NCBI GenBank assembly: GCA_900551605.1
Contig: URWS01000082.1
Span: 1 to 6,708, forward strand
DNA length: 6,708 bases
Direction of reading: 5' to 3'
Source of the DNA: an uncultured Collinsella sp.
Lineage (GTDB): Bacteria; Actinomycetota; Coriobacteriia; Coriobacteriales; Coriobacteriaceae
Position 1 is the stretch's first letter; every line of letters begins with the position of its first letter. The translations under genes and the position numbers were made by a program. This document shows positions 1 to 6,200 of the stretch, one piece after another. The notes under the pieces are model-generated. The model was given only the letters and a program-made list of their open reading frames with translations, did no database searches and was not told the DNA's origin.

Positions 1-26
1 GGCTCGGAGATGTGTATAAGAGACAG
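1..26 (+). other. Nextera transposase adapter remnant (sequencing artefact)
   Basis: The first 26 bases match the last 26 bases of the Illumina Nextera read-2 adapter, ending in the mosaic-end sequence AGATGTGTATAAGAGACAG at positions 8-26. This is untrimmed library DNA, not genome. It creates a false ATG at 10-12 that would add the residues MCIRDR to the front of the following gene. Genomic sequence begins at about position 27. Confidence 0.97.
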
Positions 27-27
27 G

Positions 28-1074
28 CTGATCAAGGCCATCAACGTACTGCTCTTTAAGCTCGAGGGCCAGATTATCCAGCGCCACCCCGAGTTCGATA
101 TGACCGACCGCCTGTTACTCGACAAGATCGATCACGACACCGGCACGGTCACGCTCGCCGACGGCAGCGTGTGGCCGCTCACGACCAACGACTTCCCCAC
201 CGTCGACCCGGCGGACCCCTATACGCTCACGCCCCAGGAGCAGCACATCATCGACAAGCTCGTGTCCGAGTTTGTCACCGCCGATCACCTGCGTCGCCAT
301 ATCGATTTCCTCTATTCCCATGGCTCGATGTACAAGGTCGCCAACGGCAACCTGCTATTCCACGGCTGCGTGCCGCTCAACGAAGACGGCACCTTTAGCA
401 GCATGAACTGCCTGGGCACCTGGCACGCTGGCCGCGATTATCTCGATTTTTGCGACCACATCGCCCGCCGCGCCTGGCGCGTGGGCGACCGCGACGCTCT
501 CGACTGGATGTGGTACCTGTGGATTGGCTTTAACTCACCCGCCAGCGGACGCCTGGTGCGCACCTTTGAGCGCGCCTATATCGCCGATAAGAGCACCTGG
601 GTCGAGCCGATGGACCCGTACTTTACGCTTACCAAGTCGCCCTCGGTCTGCGATGACATCATGCGCGAGTTTGGCGTCGCGCCCATGGCATGTTCACCGA
701 CCGGCCACATCATCAACGGCCACACGCCCGTTAAAACCACCAAGGGCGAGCAGCCCATCCGTGCCAACGGCAAGCTGCTGGTCATCGATGGCGGCTTCTG
801 CCGCGCTTACCATCCCAAGACGGGTATCGCCGGCTATACGCTCATCTCGAGCTCGCGCGGCTGCCGCCTCAAGTCGCACCGGGCCTTTACGACGGTTGCC
901 GAGGCACTCACGCGCAATGTGGACATCGAAAGCGAGACCAACCGTTTTGACCAAGCAGACCGTCGCCGCATGGTGAGCGACACCGATACTGGCGCCAAGA
1001 TCCGCAGCCAGATCCAGGACCTGCGCCAGTTGCTCGATGCATATAGAAACGGTGCTATCGAGGAGCGCGCCTAG
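28..1074 (+). CDS. fbp: Fructose-1,6-bisphosphatase class III, C-terminal half (5'-truncated)
   Basis: This is the last 348 residues of a class III (Firmicutes-type, FBPase_2) fructose-1,6-bisphosphatase. The enzyme hydrolyses fructose-1,6-bisphosphate to fructose-6-phosphate in gluconeogenesis, in the cytoplasm. Family members are about 640-670 residues long, so roughly half is missing at the contig edge. Visible signatures are FLYSHGSMY (about 307-333), GNLLFHGCVPL (343-375), MWYLWIGFNSPASGR (508-552), FERAYIADKSTW, and the conserved GHIINGHTPVK block (703-735) followed by KGEQPIRANGK and LLVIDGGFCRAYHPKTGIAGYT. These match the metallophosphatase core and C-terminal region known from Bacillus subtilis Fbp, including a His-containing segment. 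The ATG at 10 is adapter-derived, so no true start is visible. The gene ends in TAG at 1072-1074. A structured 78-nt gap follows before a GtrA-family gene on the same strand, with which it may share a transcript. The family assignment is firm. Confidence 0.95.
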   Translation: MIKAINVLLFKLEGQIIQRHPEFDMTDRLLLDKIDHDTGTVTLADGSVWPLTTNDFPTVDPADPYTLTPQEQHIIDKLVSEFVTADHLRRHIDFLYSHGSMYKVANGNLLFHGCVPLNEDGTFSSMNCLGTWHAGRDYLDFCDHIARRAWRVGDRDALDWMWYLWIGFNSPASGRLVRTFERAYIADKSTWVEPMDPYFTLTKSPSVCDDIMREFGVAPMACSPTGHIINGHTPVKTTKGEQPIRANGKLLVIDGGFCRAYHPKTGIAGYTLISSSRGCRLKSHRAFTTVAEALTRNVDIESETNRFDQADRRRMVSDTDTGAKIRSQIQDLRQLLDAYRNGAIEERA

Positions 1075-1080
1075 CACCAC

Positions 1081-1123
1081 CCGCGGGGATTGGCTAAACT
1101 TGCTAAGTTTGTCATCCCCGCGG
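1081..1123 (+). promoter_or_regulatory. Long nested hairpin between fbp and the first GtrA gene
   Basis: A perfect 10-bp inverted repeat, CCGCGGGGAT (1081-1090) and ATCCCCGCGG (1114-1123), encloses a second perfect one, AAACTT (1096-1101) and AAGTTT (1105-1110), around a GCT loop. The bases between can pair as G1092-C1113, G1093.U1112 and C1094-G1111, leaving only two single-base bulges. The whole is thus a nearly continuous stem of about 19 bp. No T-run follows, so it is not a standard intrinsic terminator. It may protect the fbp 3' end, set polarity between the two genes, or hold an operator. The structure is seen; the role is unknown. Confidence 0.8.
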
Positions 1124-1135
1124 CGCTTCGGCGCC
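1122..1135 (+). promoter_or_regulatory. Small UUCG-capped hairpin next to the long hairpin
   Basis: GGCGC (1122-1126), TTCG loop (1127-1130) and GCGCC (1131-1135) form a 5-bp stem closed by the very stable C(UUCG)G tetraloop. Its first two bases are also the last two of the preceding long stem, so the two hairpins abut and slightly compete. It lies just upstream of the ribosome binding site of the next gene and has no T-tail. Confidence 0.65.
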
Positions 1136-1140
1136 AGCTT

Positions 1141-1148
1141 AAGGCAGG
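1141..1148 (+). promoter_or_regulatory. Ribosome binding site deciding the GtrA start
   Basis: AAGGCAGG lies 4 nt before the ATG at 1153 (8 nt if only AAGG is counted). The alternative in-frame TTG at 1090 has GGGGA directly against it, which is too close, and it sits in the loop-side edge of the long hairpin. This supports ATG 1153. Confidence 0.6.
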
Positions 1149-1152
1149 TACC

Positions 1153-1548
1153 ATGCAAAAGCTCCTTGCGCAGATCATGAAATTTGGCGTCGTCGGTGTC
1201 ATTGCCACGGTTATCGACTTTGGCATTATGAATCTGCTCCACTACGGTCTGGGCCTCAACATCCTAATCGCCAACACCAGCGGCTTTATCATCTCACTCA
1301 TCTTTAACTACCTCGCAAGCATGAAATACGTGTTTGCGCACAAGGAAGGCATGAGCCGCCGCCGCGAGTTCATCATCTTTGTCGTGCTGTCAGTGATCGG
1401 CCTGGCACTCAACGACGGTATCGTGCTGACACTCAACGCCGGTCTGGGGCTCGAGGCCAATATCGCCAAGATCTGCGCCACCGCGCTTGTCATGGTCTAC
1501 AACTTTGTGACCCGAAAGGTCTTCCTGGAGGGCGACGAGACCAAGTAA
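1153..1548 (+). CDS. GtrA-family polytopic membrane protein, copy 1
   Basis: This is a 131-residue GtrA-like protein (PF04138), the usual size for the family. Founding members in phage serotype-conversion clusters are thought to flip undecaprenyl-phosphate-linked glucose across the membrane; many relatives act in cell-surface polysaccharide or teichoic-acid decoration. Four hydrophobic segments are visible at about residues 11-30, 36-56, 72-96 and 104-120. The KFGVVGVIATVIDF motif is in the first helix, FNYLASMKYVF follows helix 2, and YNFVTRKVFL is near the C-terminus, all family hallmarks. An in-frame TTG at 1090 would add 21 residues, but those would be encoded by the two intergenic hairpins, and the better ribosome binding site precedes ATG 1153. 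The gene is downstream of fbp on the same strand and upstream of a clear paralog. The substrate cannot be told from the sequence, and no glycosyltransferase partner is in the window. Confidence 0.9.
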   Translation: MQKLLAQIMKFGVVGVIATVIDFGIMNLLHYGLGLNILIANTSGFIISLIFNYLASMKYVFAHKEGMSRRREFIIFVVLSVIGLALNDGIVLTLNAGLGLEANIAKICATALVMVYNFVTRKVFLEGDETK

Positions 1549-1567
1549 CTCGCAACCTTACAACCTT

Positions 1568-1638
1568 ACGATGCCCACGGACAATGCGCGCTCAGTACAG
1601 TATCGCCCGTGGGCATCGTTCGTTTACGGGCCATTTTT
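1568..1638 (+). terminator. Probable terminator region with two competing hairpins
   Basis: ACGATGCCCACGG (1568-1580) and CCGTGGGCATCGT (1607-1619) form a perfect 13-bp stem around a 26-nt loop, followed by only a modest T-tail (TCGTTTA). The downstream arm can instead pair further on: GCCCGT (1605-1610) with ACGGGC (1626-1631), extended by three G.U pairs and C1614-G1622. That alternative is followed by CA and TTTTT (1634-1638). Both structures suit termination after the first GtrA gene, and they cannot form together. Termination is an inference from the structure. Confidence 0.55.
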
Positions 1639-1658
1639 CAACGTCTGCGGATTAGCTC

Positions 1659-1684
1659 TTGAAAATTTGACGAGTTCGTATAGT
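1659..1684 (+). promoter_or_regulatory. Weak promoter candidate for the second GtrA gene
   Basis: The gap from about 1632 to 1760 is visibly richer in A/T than the genes around it. It holds TTGAAA (1659-1664) and TATAGT (1679-1684), like -35 and -10 boxes, but the 14-nt spacer is shorter than the usual 16-18 nt. The presence of a hairpin just upstream makes a separate promoter reasonable. I place it with low confidence and see no other gene in this gap. Confidence 0.25.
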
Positions 1685-1766
1685 TCTTGGCAAAGACCTT
1701 ACGTTTCCCTTGCAAAAGCTCTAAAGTATCCTCTGCTCGATTCATCAACGCATTGGATGTGATTAC

Positions 1767-2174
1767 GTGCGCAAGGCGCTGGCACAACCTCATACCAAGC
1801 AGTTCCTCAAGTTTGCCGTCGTGGGTCTTATCTCCTTTGGCATCGACTGGGGCATGCTCATTGCGCTCGTCGAGCTGTTCCACCTCGACTTTTTGATGAG
1901 CACCACGGTTTCGTTTATCACGTCCGTCGTGGTCAACTACTGGCTCAGCATGAAGTACGTGTTCGACCACCGCGAGGGCATGAGCCGCAAGCGCGAGTTC
2001 ACGATCTTCACCATCCTGTCGGTGATCGGCCTGGGCCTCAACGACCTGTACATGTTTGTGGGTGTCACGTTTTTGAGCATCGGCTACCAGGCCATGAAGG
2101 CCATCGCAACGTTCCTCGTCACCTGGTACAACTACTTCAGCCGCCGCTTCTTCCTCGAGGGTGCACGGTCGTAG
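1767..2174 (+). CDS. GtrA-family polytopic membrane protein, copy 2
   Basis: This is a 135-residue GtrA-like protein (PF04138), a close paralog of the preceding gene. Four membrane segments fall at about residues 16-36, 43-62, 78-102 and 108-124. Family features include KFAVVGLISFGIDWGM in helix 1, VNYWLSMKYVFDHREGMSR between helices 2 and 3, and YNYFSRRFFLEG at the end. Over a 34-residue core (residues 60-93) it matches 26 residues of the first copy. The start is GTG at 1767, with a weak GGA at 1755-1757 as the only ribosome-binding hint. No ATG lies in frame, and an upstream in-frame stop at 1722-1724 limits any extension to about 14 codons. It probably serves lipid-linked sugar translocation at the cytoplasmic membrane, perhaps with the first copy. 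A strong terminator follows 26 nt after its stop. Confidence 0.9.
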   Translation: MRKALAQPHTKQFLKFAVVGLISFGIDWGMLIALVELFHLDFLMSTTVSFITSVVVNYWLSMKYVFDHREGMSRKREFTIFTILSVIGLGLNDLYMFVGVTFLSIGYQAMKAIATFLVTWYNYFSRRFFLEGARS

Positions 2175-2200
2175 TCGATTCACTATTTGCTTGAATGTAT

Positions 2201-2238
2201 AACCGGTTGGAATTCCCGTTCCAACCGGTTTTTTGTTT
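2201..2238 (+). terminator. Strong intrinsic terminator after the second GtrA gene
   Basis: AACCGGTTGGAA (2201-2212) and TTCCAACCGGTT (2219-2230) form a perfect 12-bp stem with a 6-nt loop (TTCCCG). It runs straight into six T bases (2229-2234), then G and TTT. This is a classic Rho-independent terminator for the plus-strand genes. Confidence 0.93.
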
Positions 2239-2274
2239 GCCGAGAGACCCGGCGACCCAGTCCTCTACGCATGG

Positions 2275-2313
2275 AAAACGGGCAGCCCGGATGTTTGTCC
2301 GAACCGCCCGTTT
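2275..2313 (-). terminator. Intrinsic terminator of the minus-strand surface operon
   Basis: Written on the plus strand, AAACGGGC (2276-2283) pairs with GCCCGTTT (2306-2313). A small inner stem, CGGA (2288-2291) with TCCG (2298-2301), lies between them. Read on the minus strand, the outer stem is followed by a short T-run (the complement of AAAA at 2275-2278), about 20 nt after the stop codon of the DUF4430 protein gene. It converges on the plus-strand terminator at 2201-2238. Confidence 0.75.
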
Positions 2314-2333
2314 GGTGCGATATGTCGAGGCTC

Positions 2334-3236
2334 CTAGCCTGTCACGTAATACCAGACCACGCTGTCGCCATTGGAGAGAACGTAGTTACTGCAGGCCGTC
2401 ATGGGCGTTGTGCCGTTGACGGAGTACATCCAGCCGCTCGTGCCGCCGTACTGTTTCTCGGCCAAACCGCCAATCGCGGAGACATACGTGCCGTACGATG
2501 AGCCGCGTGCGTTGACAGAAAGGCCCAGCGCACACAGGGCATCGTAAACGGTGGCGCCTTCGTTAAAGGTAAAGGTGCCGCCAGAAGACACAGGATTGCC
2601 CACAGCGCTCGATGTGACCGAAACCGTCACCGTTACGTAGTTGGACTCCTGCGAGCCGCCCTGTCCGCCCGAGGGAGCGCTTCCTCCATTAGAGCTGGAG
2701 GCCCCATCAGACGACTGACCGCCGCCCGAAGAAGCACCGCCAGACACATTGGGAGTAACGCCGGCTCCCGTATTCTGGGCAGCGGATTTATCTCCAGACT
2801 TCTTGCCGCCCTGACCATCGGACTTCTTGCTATCCGAGCTTTTATGCGATTCCTTGTCCGAAGACTCAGAATCGTCCTTGCCGTCGTTCGAACCCTTGGA
2901 CTCGTCTTTTGCATCATTCGATGACTTGGAATCCTCGGAACTGGCCTCGCCCGAAGTCGTAGTCGAGCCAGACGCCCTGGTGTCCTTGGTGACGACGCTC
3001 TCCCCCGTCACGGTCTGAATGATCCAGTCGATGGACCAGGCACCGCTTGTGGAAGGATGGACGAAACCCAGCGAGACGACGATCAGAATGGTGCACGCGG
3101 CAGTCAGAACGCCAAGGAGCGCCTTGCGACGAGGGGCGGACGCCGCCGAAGCGGCGCCCTGTTGCTTTGCATCGTCGAACTGAATGAACGAGGAATCTGG
3201 TTGCTTAGGGTCAGCGTCCTTGGATTTATTGGACAC
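2334..3236 (-). CDS. Signal-anchored surface protein with C-terminal DUF4430 domain
   Basis: This is a protein of about 300 residues exposed outside the membrane. Counted from GTG 3236, residues 1-38 are a cytoplasmic tail ending in RRK, and residues 39-59 are one hydrophobic helix (LLGVLTAACTILIVVSLGFV), so it is probably a type II signal anchor. Residues of about 88-198 are a Ser/Asp/Lys/Gly-rich low-complexity stalk. Residues of about 200-300 form one DUF4430 (PF14478, transcobalamin C-terminal-like) domain with FNEGATVYDALCALGL, GWMYSVNG and a terminal NGDSVVWYYVTG. The gene begins right at the stop of the larger DUF4430 gene, so the two are surely co-transcribed and probably translationally coupled. 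A GTG at 3245 would add three residues, but the SD-like AGGTGA at 3247-3242 fits GTG 3236 better. The ligand is unknown; corrinoid or other small-molecule binding is an inference from the transcobalamin beta-domain resemblance. The domain call is good and the function is unproven. Confidence 0.85.
   Translation of the reverse strand: MSNKSKDADPKQPDSSFIQFDDAKQQGAASAASAPRRKALLGVLTAACTILIVVSLGFVHPSTSGAWSIDWIIQTVTGESVVTKDTRASGSTTTSGEASSEDSKSSNDAKDESKGSNDGKDDSESSDKESHKSSDSKKSDGQGGKKSGDKSAAQNTGAGVTPNVSGGASSGGGQSSDGASSSNGGSAPSGGQGGSQESNYVTVTVSVTSSAVGNPVSSGGTFTFNEGATVYDALCALGLSVNARGSSYGTYVSAIGGLAEKQYGGTSGWMYSVNGTTPMTACSNYVLSNGDSVVWYYVTG
2646..2975 (-). repeat. Low-complexity Ser/Asp/Lys/Gly stalk coding region
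   Basis: This part encodes about 110 residues between the membrane anchor and the DUF4430 domain. The first half is dominated by Ser, Asp, Lys and Glu (for example SKSSNDAKDESKGSNDGKDD), the second half by Gly and Ser. Such stretches usually act as disordered spacers through the cell wall. They are prone to length change, so the assembled length deserves care. Confidence 0.75.
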
Positions 3237-3241
3237 AGCCC

Positions 3242-3247
3242 TCACCT
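3242..3247 (-). promoter_or_regulatory. SD-like site overlapping the upstream stop codon
   Basis: On the minus strand AGGTGA (3247 to 3242) is complementary to the CACCU side of the 16S anti-SD. It overlaps the TAG stop of the large gene (3248-3246) and lies 5 nt before GTG 3236. This points to translational coupling and to 3236 rather than 3245 as the start. Confidence 0.5.
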
Positions 3248-6200
3248 ACCGACGTTTGGTGAACACGAACACGCCGACGATGGCGAGACCGATGACGCCG
3301 GCGGCGATGCCAACGATGGCGAGCGGATTGGTGCCAGTCTCCTGCTCGGAAGCACCAGAGGACTTCTTAGCAGTGGTCGTGGAAGCAGCACCCGTATCGG
3401 ACTTGGAATCGGACTTCTTGTCGGACTTGCTGTCCTTCTTGTCAGACTTCTTGTCAGACTTCTTCTCGTCCTTCTTATCGGACTTATCGGAGTCCTTCTT
3501 GTCGGACTTGTTGTCCTTGGTCTCGGTCTTGGTCGACACCGTCGTCTTGGTCATCGGCTTATGACCCGGGGCGACAGCGCCGCCAGCCTGCTGGCCCTTC
3601 GTGCCGGAGCCGGAGCCTGTGCCAGTGCCAGCGCCGGAACCGTTGCCAGCGCCACCGTTGCCACCATTAGCGCCAGAACCGCCATTACCGCCAGGGTTAA
3701 CGGCATTCTTGGTCCACTTGGCATACAACGTCAGGTCGGCCGTCACCGGCGTGCTGAAATCATACGCCTGCGTGCAAGCCTCATCGGTATACCAACCGCC
3801 GAAAGTGTAGCCATCGCGCGTCGGATCGGCTGGCTTGACCAGCTTGCCATCGGCCGTAGCAACAAACTTAGTGTCGCAAGCAGACCCGCCATTGGAATTA
3901 AAGGCAACCGTCCAAGACTCAACGGCCCCAAGCTTGAACAGCGTGCCCGAGTCATTGATGTAGTACAGATTGCCAGATGCATCGGAAATGACCGGAGAGT
4001 CACAGTACTGGTAATGGCCAGCCGCATCATAAATCTGCGTCGCCTCTGCATCGCCGAGCGTATAGCGATACACGCCACCACCAGCAGAGTAGTTGACGTA
4101 ATCCTTGCTATCCGCGCTGTTAACGGTGAAGTACACATAGGTCTTGCCGCCCTGAACACTCACCAGCGGAGTAGCAGCAATACCGTTGAGGCCAGCCGGC
4201 AGCGCCTTGCCGTCGGCAGCAGCGACCATCGTGGTCTTACCCGTCTTCAGGTTATAGAGAACCAGAGCAGAGCCAGTAGCTGTCTGTCCGCCGACAATCA
4301 GATTGTCACCAGACACCGCAGGGGCGCTCAGATTATTCGTAAGGCCCAGATCAACCGTCTTCTGCTCGCTCAGTACACCCTTCGCCGAAAGCGAAATCAC
4401 ATGGAGCTTTCCGTCGTGCGTCATCTGATAGAAGGTCGAACCATTGGACGGATCGGCAATGCAATCGGCATTTGCAACAGCGCCGAGCTTCATGGTCGAA
4501 ACGACATCGCCCGTCGTCTTATCAATGCACTTAAGCGTGCCCGCGCTCGTAGGAACGATGGCATACTTATCCGTCAAAGCCGCACCAGTCCAGTAATAGC
4601 CCTCGGCAGGGTCGATGTTCTGCCAAGAAACTTCGCCCGTGGCAATCTTAATGCGTGCAAAGGAGCCGTTGCCGTAGGTCGCGTTGTAATTCTCGTCATA
4701 CGAAATATCGACCGAGCCTACATAGACGTACTCGCCGTCCGAAACGACGGTGCAGGAGCTCTGCGTCAAGTCCGTCAAACCAGGCGTCAGCCACTTGCAG
4801 ATCAGCTTGTCTGCAGTAATCGCCTGGACCGCACCGCCGTTGAGCGGAACGATGATAAGGCCATTGGTATAGATCGGACGAGAAGTATAGCTCACCTTGG
4901 AGGCAAGCGGCGCAGAGGCAACCTTTTTGCCCGTGGACGAATCGATCTTAATGAGCTCGTTCTCGGTCGCGATATACACAAAGCCGTTAGCGATGACAGG
5001 CTCGCTGCAGTTGGCATACTGCTGACCAGACTCGGCCTTCCAATCGAGGGCCCACTTAAGACCGGCGGCCTGCGCAGGCGTCTTGGCATCCGTTACGGTC
5101 GAACCGTTGCCACTGTTGCCGTAGCCGGCCCACTCGGCATCCCAATCAGGGGTCGTCGCGCTCGGGTCCACGACAATCTTGTCGGGATCGGGCATGGCCG
5201 AATCGTCGGTGGTATAGGCAAGCGTAACCTTATCGCCGCTCTTGAGCGTAATCTGATTGGCGCAGAGTAAGGAGGGCTCTCCGTTGATATACAGGTGCCA
5301 ATATTTATTGGTCGCAGCATCCCAGGCATACGGCTTGTGATCGAACGGCGAGTTGATGGAATTGAGGAACCAGTACTCACCACTCTGGGAGCCGTTGTAC
5401 GTAACGCCCTTGGCCTTCAGGACCGTCTCAATAAGGTTCTGGGCAGTAGAGCCTTCGGGCAGGGAAACATTGCTTGCCGAGCCCCAACGAGTATTGTTGC
5501 CGTTGACATCGGGACCGATAACATCGACAGACCCAAAAACCTGGCCAGGAAGGGCATCGGCGTCAGCACCATACATAAAGGTGACGGCGTCACCCTCCTG
5601 GAGCTTGTAGGCACCGGCGCCAACGTCGGCGAACTTGCCATTTACGTAGAAGCGCCAATAGCTTTTGGTCGCAGCATCCCAGCCATAGGACTTATCATCG
5701 AACGGCGAATAAATGCCGTTGAGGAACCAGCCCCAAGACGATTCGCCAGCATCGAGAGTAAGGCCGGTCTGCTCAAGGAGATCCTTGGCAGTGGAGCCTG
5801 CCTTGAGGCTCGTCTGGCCCGTCGAAGCCCAAACCTGCTGCTTGCCGTCCTTGTCCTTACCAAGTACCTGAACGGAAGCATGGACGGAATCAGAGGGCAA
5901 CTGGTCGCCCCAGCCACCGTAGAACCACGTAACGGTATCGCCAGCATGAATGGTGACATTGTCTGCCGTGTAGTCGCTCGGCTTGCCGTTGATAAACAGC
6001 TGCCAATAGGTCGAATAATCGAGCGGCGTACCCAGCTCAACGCCGTTGTACTTAAGGCTCAGAATGAAGGAGCCCGCAGCAACGGCGTCAATATCATTCG
6101 CCTCGAGCGCGACCTTCGTAAGGTCAAGCGCGCTCGAACCGGACGTCACCACATACTGCGCGTTATCGACCCAAGTCTGAGTCTTGCCCTGGGCATCGCG

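Noticed and set aside
694..1242. 182-codon open frame on the minus strand
   Set aside because: It is antisense to the conserved C-terminus of fbp, the intergenic hairpins and the start of the first GtrA gene, with no domain similarity that I recognise.
1571..1762. 63-codon plus-strand frame in the gap between the GtrA genes
   Set aside because: Its ATG lies inside the arm of the 13-bp hairpin, there is no SD, and the composition is not protein-like.
1638..2183. 181-codon open frame on the minus strand
   Set aside because: It is antisense to the second GtrA gene and has a charged, His-rich composition typical of shadow frames.
2187..2501. Plus-strand frame of 104 codons after the second GtrA gene
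   Set aside because: It runs through both terminators and into the antisense of the conserved DUF4430 domain, so it is not a plausible gene.
3082..3111. Possible lipobox (LTAAC) in the small DUF4430 protein
   Set aside because: The hydrophobic segment continues for more than ten residues after the Cys and the -3 position is Thr, so a signal anchor fits better than a lipoprotein signal.
3396..3530. Possible CRISPR-like or tandem DNA repeat in the repetitive stretch
   Set aside because: The repetition follows the codons for Lys, Ser and Asp in frame, with no fixed repeat-spacer spacing; it is a protein low-complexity region.
3927..5066. A PQQ-dependent dehydrogenase
   Set aside because: The propeller repeats are generic and there are no visible dehydrogenase catalytic or cofactor-binding features; the context is a surface protein, so a structural or binding propeller is more likely.
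3057..5270. 737-codon open frame on the plus strand
   Set aside because: It lies wholly antisense to the two surface genes. Its translation is Arg/Leu/Ile-rich low-complexity with no recognisable domain, and it crosses the gene junction and several well-defined domains on the other strand. It is a by-product of the codon bias.
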